A stretch of DNA of 64,000 nucleotides, taken from assembly GCA_905234605.1 (NCBI GenBank), contig CAJOIE010000003.1, positions 62,001 to 126,000 on the forward strand, in the 5' to 3' direction. Both the position numbers and the translations under genes were made by a program. Shown in pieces: positions 28,349-37,061 of the stretch; the first letter of the stretch is position 1, and the number at the start of each line of letters is the position of its first letter. Origin of the DNA: an uncultured Bacteroidaceae bacterium (GTDB lineage Bacteria > Bacteroidota > Bacteroidia > Bacteroidales > Bacteroidaceae). The notes below the pieces were generated by a model that was not told the origin of the DNA, did no database searches, and was given only the letters and a program-made list of their open reading frames with translations.

Positions 28349-29104
28349 ATGAAACTCATATCATGGAATGTCAACGGCCTGCGCGCCTGTGTCGGCAAGG
28401 GGTTTGCCGATGTCTTTGCCGAGGCCAGTGCCGACATCTTCTGCCTTCAGGAGACCAAGATGCAGGAGGGTCAGCTCGACCTGCCATTCACGGGCTACCA
28501 CTCTTTCTGGAACTATGCCGACAAGAAGGGCTACTCCGGCACTGCCGTCTACTCGCGGCGGCTGCCTCTCGGTGTGCGCCTCGGCATTGGCATCGACGCC
28601 CACGACCACGAGGGGCGCGTAATCACGCTGGAGTTCGACACGCACTATGTGGTCAACGTCTACACGCCCAACTCGCAGGACGGGCTGCGCCGCCTGCCCT
28701 ACCGCATGGAGTGGGACACGGCTTTCCGCTCCTACGTGTGCAGCCTCGATGCGCATAAGCCCGTGCTCATCTGCGGCGACATGAACGTGGCCCACCAGGA
28801 GATAGACCTGCGCAACCCGCAGACCAACCACCAGAATGCAGGCTTCACCGACGAGGAGCGCGAGCAGTTCACACGTCTGCTCGACGCCGGCTTCACCGAC
28901 TCGTGGCGCACGCTGCACCCCGACGTGCGCGACGTCTACTCCTGGTGGAGCTACCGCTTCCATGCCCGCGAGAAGAACATAGGCTGGCGCATCGACTACT
29001 GGCTGCTCTCGTCGCGTCTGTTGCCGCGTGTGCAGGAGGCCGACATCCTCACGTCCGTCACGGGCTCCGACCACTGCCCCGTGGCTCTCACCATCGACCT
29101 GTAA
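28349..29104 (+). CDS. xth: Exodeoxyribonuclease III
   Basis: MKLISWNVNGLRA, LQETKMQ, YTPNSQDGLRRLPYR, GDMNVAHQEIDL, SDHCPVAL. Confidence 0.95.
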   Translation: MKLISWNVNGLRACVGKGFADVFAEASADIFCLQETKMQEGQLDLPFTGYHSFWNYADKKGYSGTAVYSRRLPLGVRLGIGIDAHDHEGRVITLEFDTHYVVNVYTPNSQDGLRRLPYRMEWDTAFRSYVCSLDAHKPVLICGDMNVAHQEIDLRNPQTNHQNAGFTDEEREQFTRLLDAGFTDSWRTLHPDVRDVYSWWSYRFHAREKNIGWRIDYWLLSSRLLPRVQEADILTSVTGSDHCPVALTIDL

Positions 29105-29120
29105 CGCAGCCGACTGCCTC

Positions 29121-30263
29121 ATGCCACTCTCCACACTCTCTCCGTCCGACCACCCCTTGCGCGGGCTGCGCGCAGAGCCCCTGCCTGTGGTGCGCATAGG
29201 CATCGTAGGCCTCGGACAGCGTGGACAGACGGCCCTGCGCCTGCTCATGCTGCTGCGCCACGCCCGTGTCACAGCCCTCTGCGATGCCTGCGGCGACGTG
29301 GCCGCCGAGGCCATGCAGCGGCACATGGGGTCCCGTGCACAGGCTGCCCTGTGCAGCGGCGCGGAGGGCTACCTCGACCTGTGCTCCCGCACCGACGTGG
29401 ATCTCGTGTACATCTGCTCCGACTGGGAGAGCCACGCCCGCGTGGCCATGGCCGCCATGCGCTGCGGCAAGCATGTGGCGATAGAGGTGCCTGCCGCCGT
29501 CACGCTCAGCGACATTGAGGCTCTCGTGGCCACGGCAGAAGCCACCCGCCGCCACTGCACGCTTCTGGAGAACTGCCTCTACGACACGTCGATAGCCCAT
29601 GCCATAGAAGCCGTGGGGCGCGGCGAGGCAGGGCGCGTGGTCCACGCCGAGGGTAGCTACTATCACCAGCTTGCCGGCCGCTGGACGCCATGGCGCATCG
29701 ACATCAACCGCCGCCTGCGGGGCGACCTCTACCCCACCCACGCCTTCGGACCCATCTGCAAGGCACTCGGCATAGGCTCGCGCGACCACCTCACCACCCT
29801 TGTAGCCATGGACTCGGCAGCCGTCACGGGGCAGCAGGTGTATGCGCGGCAGACAGGACATGAGCCGGAGGCCTTCGCCAACGCCGACCACACCCTCACA
29901 CTGGTGCACACGGCACTCGGCACCACCATCCTGCTGCGCCACGACGTGCTCACGCCTCAGCCCTACGACCGCAGCATCGCCTTCGTGGGCACACACGGGC
30001 GCATTGAGGCAGGCCATGAGCTTGAGGCCGACGCGCAGGAGGCACTGGAGAGCGTGGCTGCCGGCGTGCGCCCCAGCATGCTGTCGGCCCACGACCCGCT
30101 GACCTATGAGATGAACCGACGCCTCGTGGAAGCCCTGCACCTTGGTGGGCCGCTCGACGTGGATGCCTACGAGATGGCGGCATGGTCGGCAGTGGGGCCG
30201 CTGTCGCGTGCCAGCATCGAGGGCGGCAGCGTGCCGGTGGCATTCCCCAGACACTTGCAGTAG
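29121..30263 (+). CDS. Gfo/Idh/MocA family oxidoreductase
   Basis: RIGIVGLGQRGQTAL Rossmann motif; GKHVAIEVPAAVTLSDIEALV; HAFGPICKALG. Confidence 0.9.
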   Translation: MPLSTLSPSDHPLRGLRAEPLPVVRIGIVGLGQRGQTALRLLMLLRHARVTALCDACGDVAAEAMQRHMGSRAQAALCSGAEGYLDLCSRTDVDLVYICSDWESHARVAMAAMRCGKHVAIEVPAAVTLSDIEALVATAEATRRHCTLLENCLYDTSIAHAIEAVGRGEAGRVVHAEGSYYHQLAGRWTPWRIDINRRLRGDLYPTHAFGPICKALGIGSRDHLTTLVAMDSAAVTGQQVYARQTGHEPEAFANADHTLTLVHTALGTTILLRHDVLTPQPYDRSIAFVGTHGRIEAGHELEADAQEALESVAAGVRPSMLSAHDPLTYEMNRRLVEALHLGGPLDVDAYEMAAWSAVGPLSRASIEGGSVPVAFPRHLQ

Positions 30264-30270
30264 CAGCCCG

Positions 30271-30373
30271 ACACCCTGCACCCTCTTACACAACACCCTG
30301 CACCCTCTTACGCAACACCCTGCACTCACTTTGCCATGTGGGTGCAGGGTGTCAGCGCAAGAGGGTGCAGGGG
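30271..30373. repeat. ACCCTGCA-type intergenic repeat, locus 3 (3 direct copies at 22-nt period plus 2 inverted copies)
   Basis: ACACCCTGCACCCTCTTACACA / ACACCCTGCACCCTCTTACGCA / ACACCCTGCACTCA..., then GGGTGCAGGGTGTCAGCGCAAGAGGGTGCAGGGG. Confidence 0.92.
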
Positions 30374-30443
30374 TATGGAGCGATGCCTGCCAGGCGGCCG
30401 CTCTCTCCCTACATGGAGGGCAGGTAGAGGGTCCGCCGCCTTA

Positions 30444-30851
30444 TCAGTATGTCACCACGGGCTCGAGTTCCTTGGCCTCGGCCACCATCTTCTCCACCTC
30501 CTTGAGCGAAGGCACACGGCGCACGAGATGCTTCTCCTCATTGGTAGCCTCAAGCTTGGGCTGCAGGTTCTCAGGCACGCGATGGCGGAACTCCTTCACG
30601 GTGTCGACGCCGGCTGCCTCAAGCAGCTCTGCAAACTGCGGACCCACCCCGTTGATGCGGAAGAGGTCGGCATGGTTGACCCAGCGCAGTATGAGCTTAT
30701 CGCTGATCTCTGTGGCCTCGGCAATCTCCTTGCGACCCTTTGGCGTGGCACCACGCTCCAGGAGCTGGTCCACGGTGTTGATGCCCTGGGCAGTGAGCTT
30801 CTGGGCGTACACCTCGCCCACGCCCTCGATGTCGATAATCTTGTAGGTCAT
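30444..30851 (-). CDS. DUF4332 helix-hairpin-helix-like protein
   Basis: MTYKIIDIEGVGEVYAQKLTAQGINTVDQLLERGAT...DLFRINGVGPQFAELLEAAGVDTVKEF. Confidence 0.88.
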   Translation of the reverse strand: MTYKIIDIEGVGEVYAQKLTAQGINTVDQLLERGATPKGRKEIAEATEISDKLILRWVNHADLFRINGVGPQFAELLEAAGVDTVKEFRHRVPENLQPKLEATNEEKHLVRRVPSLKEVEKMVAEAKELEPVVTY

Positions 30852-30893
30852 AGTGGTTGGTTTGTTTTAGGGTTAGTAGATACTGGCATGAGG

Positions 30894-30901
30894 CAAAAGT
30901 A
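30894..30901 (-). promoter_or_regulatory. -7 box TACTTTTG upstream of DUF4332 gene
   Basis: CAAAAGTA on + strand, about 43 nt upstream of start 30851. Confidence 0.5.
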
Positions 30902-30975
30902 GCCATTTATGGCATATACTGCTGCCCCAAAGGCCAAAAATGCAGGCCGTGAACCGCGCATATCACCTTAATTGG

Positions 30976-30983
30976 TACATTTG
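30976..30983 (+). promoter_or_regulatory. -7 box TACATTTG upstream of GH127 gene
   Basis: TAnnTTTG 20 nt before ATG 31004. Confidence 0.6.
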
Positions 30984-31003
30984 CCTACACCTATCATACT
31001 ACT

Positions 31004-33445
31004 ATGCGTACACTCACAACCATCGGTCTGGCCACAGTGCTGCTCACGACAGTGCACGGCCACGCCGCTGCCAAGGCCGCCACAGCCTCCGCAGGTTACC
31101 CCATCACCCCCGTAGCCTTCACCAGTGTCAGGCTCAACGGCGGCTTCTGGGGGCAGCGCCTGCAAGCCTCCCGCGAGGTGACCATCCCCCTGGCCTTCGC
31201 CAAGTGCGAGGAGACAGGGCGATACCTCAACTTCGAACATGCCGCCATGCACCTGCACGACACCACGCAGGTGTTCAAGGTGAGCGGCGTGGGCTACTCC
31301 TTCGACGACACCGACCCCTACAAGACCATCGAGGGTGCAAGCTACCTGCTCCAGACCTATCCCGACGCACGTCTCGAGGCATACATGGACAGCGTCATTG
31401 CCATCATAGCCGCAGCACAGGAGCCCGACGGCTATCTCTACACGGCGCGCACACAGAACCCCCGCGAGCCGCACAACTGGGCCGGAGCGCGCCGCTGGGT
31501 GAAGGAAGAGGACCTGAGCCATGAACTCTACAACCTGGGACACTTGGCCGAGGCTGCCGTGGCCCACTATCAAGCCACCGGAAAGCGCACACTCCTCGAC
31601 GTGGCCATGCGCTATGCCGACTGCGTGTGCCGCGAGGTGGGAACGGCCGAGGGGCAGGCATGCGTGGTGCCCGGCCACCAGATAGCCGAGATGGCACTTG
31701 CCAAGCTCTACCTGTGCACAGGGCAGCGACGCTACCTCGATGAGGCCAAGTTCCTGCTCGACTACCGCGGCCGCACCGAGATACGCCATGAATACTCACA
31801 GGCCCACCTGCCCGTGGTGGAACAGTCGGAGGCCGTGGGCCACGCCGTGCGTGCCGCCTACATGTATGCCGGCATGGCCGACGTGGCAGCCCTCACCGGC
31901 GACACGGCCTACATCCACGCCATCGACCGCATCTGGAACAACATAGTGACACGCAAGCTCTACATCACGGGAGGCATAGGTGCCACGGCCAGCGGCGAAG
32001 CCTTCGGTGCCGACTACGAGCTGCCCAACATGAGTGCCTACTGCGAGACATGCGCCGCCATAGGCAACGTGTACGTGAACCACCGTCTGTTCCTGCTCCA
32101 CGGCGATGCCAAATACTACGACGTGCTGGAACGCACACTCTACAACGGCCTCATAGCAGGCGTAAGCCTCGACGGAGGCAGCTTCTTCTATCCCAACCCG
32201 TTGGCCAGCATCGGCCAGCACCAGCGGCAGCCATGGTTCGGCTGCGCATGCTGCCCAAGCAACATCTGCCGCTTCATACCCTCGCTGCCTGGCTACGTCT
32301 ATGCCGTGCGCGACCGCGACCTCTACGTCAACCTCTACGTCTCCTCGCAGAGCGACATCAGCGTGGGCAAGGGCACCGTGCGCCTCACACAGCAGACCGC
32401 CTACCCCTTCGACGGCACCGTGGAGCTCCGCGTGGAGCGCACCACAGCCGGTGTCTTTGCCCTCAAGCTGCGCATACCCGGCTGGGCTCGCGGCAAGGCC
32501 GTGCCCTCCGACCTCTACGGATATGCCGACACCGAAACCTGTGCCTACAACGTCAGCGTCAACGGCGTGGATGCCGGCACAGCAACCATAGGCACCGACG
32601 GATACCTCACACTGGAACGCCGCTGGCGCAAGGGCGACACGGTGGTGCTCAACATGGCCATGCCCGTGCACACGGTGGCTGCCAATGCCCGCGTGGCTGC
32701 CGACAGGGGCATGGTGGCCGTGGAGCGCGGACCGCTTGTGTACTGTGCAGAGCACCCCGACAATGCCCACGACATCACCTCCACCCTCATGCGCCGACAG
32801 CCGCGTTTCGCCCTCGGGAGCACCACGATAGACTCCACGCCCGTGACCACCATAACCACCGATGCCCAGGCCTTAGGCTACGACAAGGACGGCCGCCTCA
32901 CCGTGGCCGACGTGCAGCTGACACTCATACCCTACTACGCCTGGTGCCACCGAGGCAGCGGCAAGATGGCAGTGTGGCTGCCGCAGGAGCTGCGTGCCAC
33001 GACACCGGCACAGCCCGCCACACTGGCCTCGGAGAGCGAGGTAGCAGCCTCGGTGCCTACGGCCGCACTCTCGGCCATCAACGACCGCCTCATGCCACGC
33101 GATGCCGACGACCGCTCCGTGCCCTACTACCACTGGTGGCCAAAGCAAGCCACGACAGAGTGGATCACATACACCTTCCCCTCCGCCACACGTGTGCAGA
33201 GAGCCTCCGTGTGGTGGTTCGACGACGGCCCGTGGGGCGGATGCCGTGTGCCCGCATCGTGGCGGCTGCTGTACCTCGATGCGCAGGGCGAATGGCACAC
33301 GGTGGCAGAGCCCGACGGCTATCCGTGCACCAAGGGAGCCGCATGCACCGTGCGCTTCAGCCCTGTGGTGACCACTGCCATGCGCCTCGAGGTGCAGCTG
33401 CCCGCCGACAACTCGGCAGGCCTCTATGAGTGGAGCGTGGAGTGA
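31004..33445 (+). CDS. Glycoside hydrolase family 127 (beta-L-arabinofuranosidase, DUF1680)
   Basis: VRLNGGFWGQRL; HAVRAAYMYAGMADVA; YCETCAAIGNVYVNHRLF; WFGCACCPSNICRFI. Confidence 0.93.
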   Translation: MRTLTTIGLATVLLTTVHGHAAAKAATASAGYPITPVAFTSVRLNGGFWGQRLQASREVTIPLAFAKCEETGRYLNFEHAAMHLHDTTQVFKVSGVGYSFDDTDPYKTIEGASYLLQTYPDARLEAYMDSVIAIIAAAQEPDGYLYTARTQNPREPHNWAGARRWVKEEDLSHELYNLGHLAEAAVAHYQATGKRTLLDVAMRYADCVCREVGTAEGQACVVPGHQIAEMALAKLYLCTGQRRYLDEAKFLLDYRGRTEIRHEYSQAHLPVVEQSEAVGHAVRAAYMYAGMADVAALTGDTAYIHAIDRIWNNIVTRKLYITGGIGATASGEAFGADYELPNMSAYCETCAAIGNVYVNHRLFLLHGDAKYYDVLERTLYNGLIAGVSLDGGSFFYPNPLASIGQHQRQPWFGCACCPSNICRFIPSLPGYVYAVRDRDLYVNLYVSSQSDISVGKGTVRLTQQTAYPFDGTVELRVERTTAGVFALKLRIPGWARGKAVPSDLYGYADTETCAYNVSVNGVDAGTATIGTDGYLTLERRWRKGDTVVLNMAMPVHTVAANARVAADRGMVAVERGPLVYCAEHPDNAHDITSTLMRRQPRFALGSTTIDSTPVTTITTDAQALGYDKDGRLTVADVQLTLIPYYAWCHRGSGKMAVWLPQELRATTPAQPATLASESEVAASVPTAALSAINDRLMPRDADDRSVPYYHWWPKQATTEWITYTFPSATRVQRASVWWFDDGPWGGCRVPASWRLLYLDAQGEWHTVAEPDGYPCTKGAACTVRFSPVVTTAMRLEVQLPADNSAGLYEWSVE

Positions 33446-33492
33446 GACCGTCCACGAGATGCACAGACAACAACCTTGCAACTATAAGACAA

Positions 33493-33894
33493 ATGAAAAC
33501 AAGACACATCATGTGCGCCGCCATGCTCGCAGTCATGACGGCGGCACCCGCCACGGCACGCGACTTGGTGGTGACACTCCGTGACGGCCGACGCTACGCC
33601 TACGCGCTCTCCACCAAGGCCGGTGAGCACGTGGTGATGACACGTTCCGACGGTGCCATCTGCATCGCTGGCGACACCTATGCGCTGGCCGACGTGCGCG
33701 AGCTGCGCATCTTCAAGGACGCACCCGACGAAGCCATACGGACAGGCGTGCGCGACATAACCACGACACCTGCCGCCACACAGCCCTGCAACGGCAGCCC
33801 GCAAGCCGTGGACCTCGGCGGTCGTGCCATGCAGGGCACACGGCCAAGGAAAGGCATCTACATTGTCCGACACCGTAAGATTGCAGTCAGATGA
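33493..33894 (+). CDS. Small secreted protein with KGIYIV...RK-type C-terminal tail
   Basis: Signal peptide; LVVTLRDGRRYAYALSTKAGEHVVMTRSDG...ADVRELRIF; ends RPRKGIYIVRHRKIAVR; ATGA overlap with next gene. Confidence 0.8.
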   Translation: MKTRHIMCAAMLAVMTAAPATARDLVVTLRDGRRYAYALSTKAGEHVVMTRSDGAICIAGDTYALADVRELRIFKDAPDEAIRTGVRDITTTPAATQPCNGSPQAVDLGGRAMQGTRPRKGIYIVRHRKIAVR

Positions 33895-36017
33895 GACACA
33901 TCGTGCTTACCATAATGCTTGCTGCCGCAGCAGCAGGCTACACCCGCGCCGCCGAGGGCGACACGCTATGGGTGGCCCACACCGACCGCCATGCACTGCC
34001 CGAAGTGCTCGACCTCACGGACGCCGACTCCGTGGTGTTCACATCGACCTACGCCCGTGTATGGAAAAACGGCAAGGCACAGGTCAGGAGCTTCGCCTCA
34101 ATGCTCGACATGAGCACCACGGCCGACAGCAGTGCCGCCATCACCCCGCAGTGGCCCGGACGAGCCATCTGGAAGCCCACGACGAGCGACAACCAGTATA
34201 ACAACAACTACACTCTCGACACCAGCCGCTGGAACTTCAAGCGCTCGCGCGAGTCGGAGCACTTCATAGTGTTCTGGGACAAAGGCTTCGGCGACAATCC
34301 CAGCGCGGCCACCGTGCCGCAGGCACTGCGTGTTGACATCGACGACCTGCTGCGCAAGGCCGAGACCTTCTACGCCACCAACGTGGAACGGCTTCAGATG
34401 GCCACACTCGGCCAAGGCCTATCGCAGCTCGACGACTACAAGATGAGCATCTACCTGCTCTATCAGACCGAATGGCTGGCCGTGGGCTCAGGCTACGACG
34501 ACATTGTGGGCGCGCTATGGGTGAACCCCTCCACATGCCAGCCTGTAGGCCAGACCATAGGGCACGAGATAGGCCACTCGTTCCAGTACCAGGTGGCCGC
34601 CGACTACCGCCGTCAGGGCGTGACATCCTACATGCAGCGGGGCTGGCGCTACGGCTTCGGAGCCGACGGCTCGGGCGGCAACGCCTTCTGGGAGCAGTGT
34701 GCACAGTGGCAGTCGTTCCAGGACTACCCCTCGGCAGCCTTCGGCTACAATGTCGACGTGTGGCTCCGCAACTACCACCGCCACTTCAACCACGAATGGA
34801 TGCGCTACGCATCATACTGGCTCCAATATGCATGGACGGAGCGGCACGGCTATCCCGCCTACGGACGCCTGTGGCGTGAGAGCCGATATCCCGAGGATTC
34901 CATAGAGGCATACGTGCGCCTGTTCTGCGACGGCAGCCTCGAGGCATTCTGGGACGAATACTTCGACTATGCCACACGCCTGCCAGCCTACCAGTTTGAG
35001 GCCATACACCGCTATGCCACCGAGCAGCGCGTGCATGCCTACGACACACAGCTGCTGCGCACGTCCGACGGCTGGTGGCAGGTGGCCTACGCCTCCTGTC
35101 CCGAGACCACCGGCATCAACATCGTGCCGCTGACCGTGCCGGCAGCAGGCACCACAGTGACAGCCTCCTTCCACGGCCTCACACCAGGCGCAGCCCTACA
35201 TGCCGACGACCCGGGCCATGCGCTGACATCCGACAGCGGCACCGACTACACCACCGTGCACAGCTACAACGCCGTGGGCGCACCATCCGATGCCGCCTGG
35301 CGCTATGGCATAGTGGCCATCGTGGACGACCAGACCATCGTCTCCGCCATGGGCAAAGACACCGACGGCACCGTGGCGTTCACCATACCCGCCGGCACCG
35401 AGCAGCTCTACTTCGTCGTTGCAGCCACACCCAAGACATACCACCGCCACGCATGGGACGAGCGCGACGACACCGACGAGCAGTGGCCATACCGCGTGGC
35501 CTTCGGCGGCACCGAGCGCACCGGCTACTACGACTTCGACCCCGAGGCAGCACCCGCCGACACCACCGTGGCCTACACCGTGACAGCCAACGGCGCATCG
35601 GCCGAATATGCCTTAGGCACCGTGAACCTCATCGCCACAGGGCTGATGGAACCCGTAGGCAAGGCTTTCAAGATGCAGCCCGCCGAGATAGCAGCCGCCA
35701 TGCTGCCCATAGCCGCCGGACAGACAGCCACGCCGCAGGAAGGCAAGATAAGCCTTGCCATGAAAGCACCGACAGGCACTGCCTACAGCTACACCTACAC
35801 GGCCAACACCGGCTTCTGGTGCAACGCCGCAGGAGCAGCCACCAGTTTTGCCGCAGGCGCGGTGTTTGTGGAATACGACACCGCCACCGCAACACTCACC
35901 TACGGTCACCAGCCATCGCAGGGGCGAGGACAGACCTACACCCTGCGCCCCACCTTCGTGCTCAAGCATGGCGGTGTGCTCTACCACGCCACCATCGAGC
36001 TCACGATGAAGCTGTAA
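33891..36017 (+). CDS. Secreted DUF6055-like putative metallopeptidase with HEIGH motif and C-terminal DUF4859-like region
   Basis: SEHFIVFWDKGFGDNP, TIGHEIGHSFQYQV (HExxH), GWRYGFGADGSGGNAFWEQCAQWQ. Confidence 0.78.
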   Translation: MRHIVLTIMLAAAAAGYTRAAEGDTLWVAHTDRHALPEVLDLTDADSVVFTSTYARVWKNGKAQVRSFASMLDMSTTADSSAAITPQWPGRAIWKPTTSDNQYNNNYTLDTSRWNFKRSRESEHFIVFWDKGFGDNPSAATVPQALRVDIDDLLRKAETFYATNVERLQMATLGQGLSQLDDYKMSIYLLYQTEWLAVGSGYDDIVGALWVNPSTCQPVGQTIGHEIGHSFQYQVAADYRRQGVTSYMQRGWRYGFGADGSGGNAFWEQCAQWQSFQDYPSAAFGYNVDVWLRNYHRHFNHEWMRYASYWLQYAWTERHGYPAYGRLWRESRYPEDSIEAYVRLFCDGSLEAFWDEYFDYATRLPAYQFEAIHRYATEQRVHAYDTQLLRTSDGWWQVAYASCPETTGINIVPLTVPAAGTTVTASFHGLTPGAALHADDPGHALTSDSGTDYTTVHSYNAVGAPSDAAWRYGIVAIVDDQTIVSAMGKDTDGTVAFTIPAGTEQLYFVVAATPKTYHRHAWDERDDTDEQWPYRVAFGGTERTGYYDFDPEAAPADTTVAYTVTANGASAEYALGTVNLIATGLMEPVGKAFKMQPAEIAAAMLPIAAGQTATPQEGKISLAMKAPTGTAYSYTYTANTGFWCNAAGAATSFAAGAVFVEYDTATATLTYGHQPSQGRGQTYTLRPTFVLKHGGVLYHATIELTMKL

Positions 36018-36064
36018 GGAGCCGAGGACTTTGCTTGCAATGGTATTATAAAGCGACAGCAAGT

Positions 36065-36200
36065 AACACACAAGCAGGGTGCGCCCTCTGTTGGGCGCAC
36101 CCTGCTTGTGTGTTGGCAAGACCCTGCATGGTGATGCCCATCACGGTGCAGGGTCTATGACGACTCCATGCAGGGTGATGGGCATTGACCATGCAGGGTG
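36065..36200. repeat. ACCCTGCA-type intergenic palindromic repeat, locus 4 (22-bp perfect stem plus further hairpin/direct copies)
   Basis: AACACACAAGCAGGGTGCGCCC/GGGCGCACCCTGCTTGTGTGTT (36065-36114); GACCCTGCATGGTGATGCCCATCACGGTGCAGGGTC (36120-36155); CCATGCAGGGTG twice. Confidence 0.92.
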
Positions 36201-36268
36201 TTTCGGGCTTGGATGACGGGCGCGATGACGAGGTATGCAGGCGGATAACGGCCTGCATGCGTGCTGCC

Positions 36269-36880
36269 TCAGGCCAGGATGTGTGTCTGTGTGTGGCGGA
36301 GCGTGAGGTCGCGGTGTGCAGCCATGCGGCGTAGGTTGAGCAGGGCATAGTGCATGCGTCCGAGGGCTGTGTTGATGCTTACGTGTGTGGCAGCGGCTAT
36401 CTCCTTGAAGGAGAGCTTGTCGTAGACGCGCATGCGCACCACTTGCTGCTGGGGTTCAGGCAGCCGTGCTATCATGGAGCGCAGGTCCTCGTAGGTCTGC
36501 TCGTTGTGCATGATGTCCTCGACTGAGACGTCGGCGTAGCGGACATCGGCGGCCACGGCGGCAGTGGTGCGGTCTGAGGCGATGTCGGCTGTCGGGTGGG
36601 CGCGCCTGAAAGTGTCGATGACGCGGTTGCGGGCTATGCGCATGAGCCACTGCTGGAACTTGCCTTCGGCGGTGTAGCGGTGGGCGCGTATGCACTGGAT
36701 GGCCTTGAAGAAGGTGTCCTGGAATATGTCGTTGGCCACGTCGGTGTCGCAGACGATGGAGAGGACATAGCCGTATACGTTTTGCTGATAGCGCTCGAGC
36801 AGGATGTCGAAAGCATCGTCATTGCCATTCTCGTAGAGGCGGACGAGCTGGTCGTCGGTCTCTTGTCGCAAATTGCACAT
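36269..36880 (-). CDS. ECF-type RNA polymerase sigma factor
   Basis: LVRLYENGNDDAFDILLERYQQNVYGYVLSIVCDTDVANDIFQDTFFKA; RLPEPQQQVVRMRVYDKLSFKEIAAATHVSINTALGRMHYAL. Confidence 0.93.
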   Translation of the reverse strand: MCNLRQETDDQLVRLYENGNDDAFDILLERYQQNVYGYVLSIVCDTDVANDIFQDTFFKAIQCIRAHRYTAEGKFQQWLMRIARNRVIDTFRRAHPTADIASDRTTAAVAADVRYADVSVEDIMHNEQTYEDLRSMIARLPEPQQQVVRMRVYDKLSFKEIAAATHVSINTALGRMHYALLNLRRMAAHRDLTLRHTQTHILA

Positions 36881-37061
36881 TACTGTCTTATGAACAATGG
36901 TTAAGGAGTAATGTTGTCTCGATAGGCAATGGTGTTTAAGTGGTTAGCGGTTGCAAAGAAAGGGAAAAGTAATTAATGCAAAAAGGGGAAGAGGGGAAAA
37001 AGAGCTGTCACGCATCTCTTTTCCCTTCTTCCCGCCTGTCCTTTTGTCTTCCTCAGAGCTG

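Noticed and set aside
27970-28758. 262-aa plus ORF overlapping xth
   Set aside because: Out of frame with a clear xth gene; low-complexity shadow translation.
30271-30373. CRISPR-like array
   Set aside because: 22-nt contiguous direct repeats without spacers, plus inverted copies; fits a palindromic repeat family instead.
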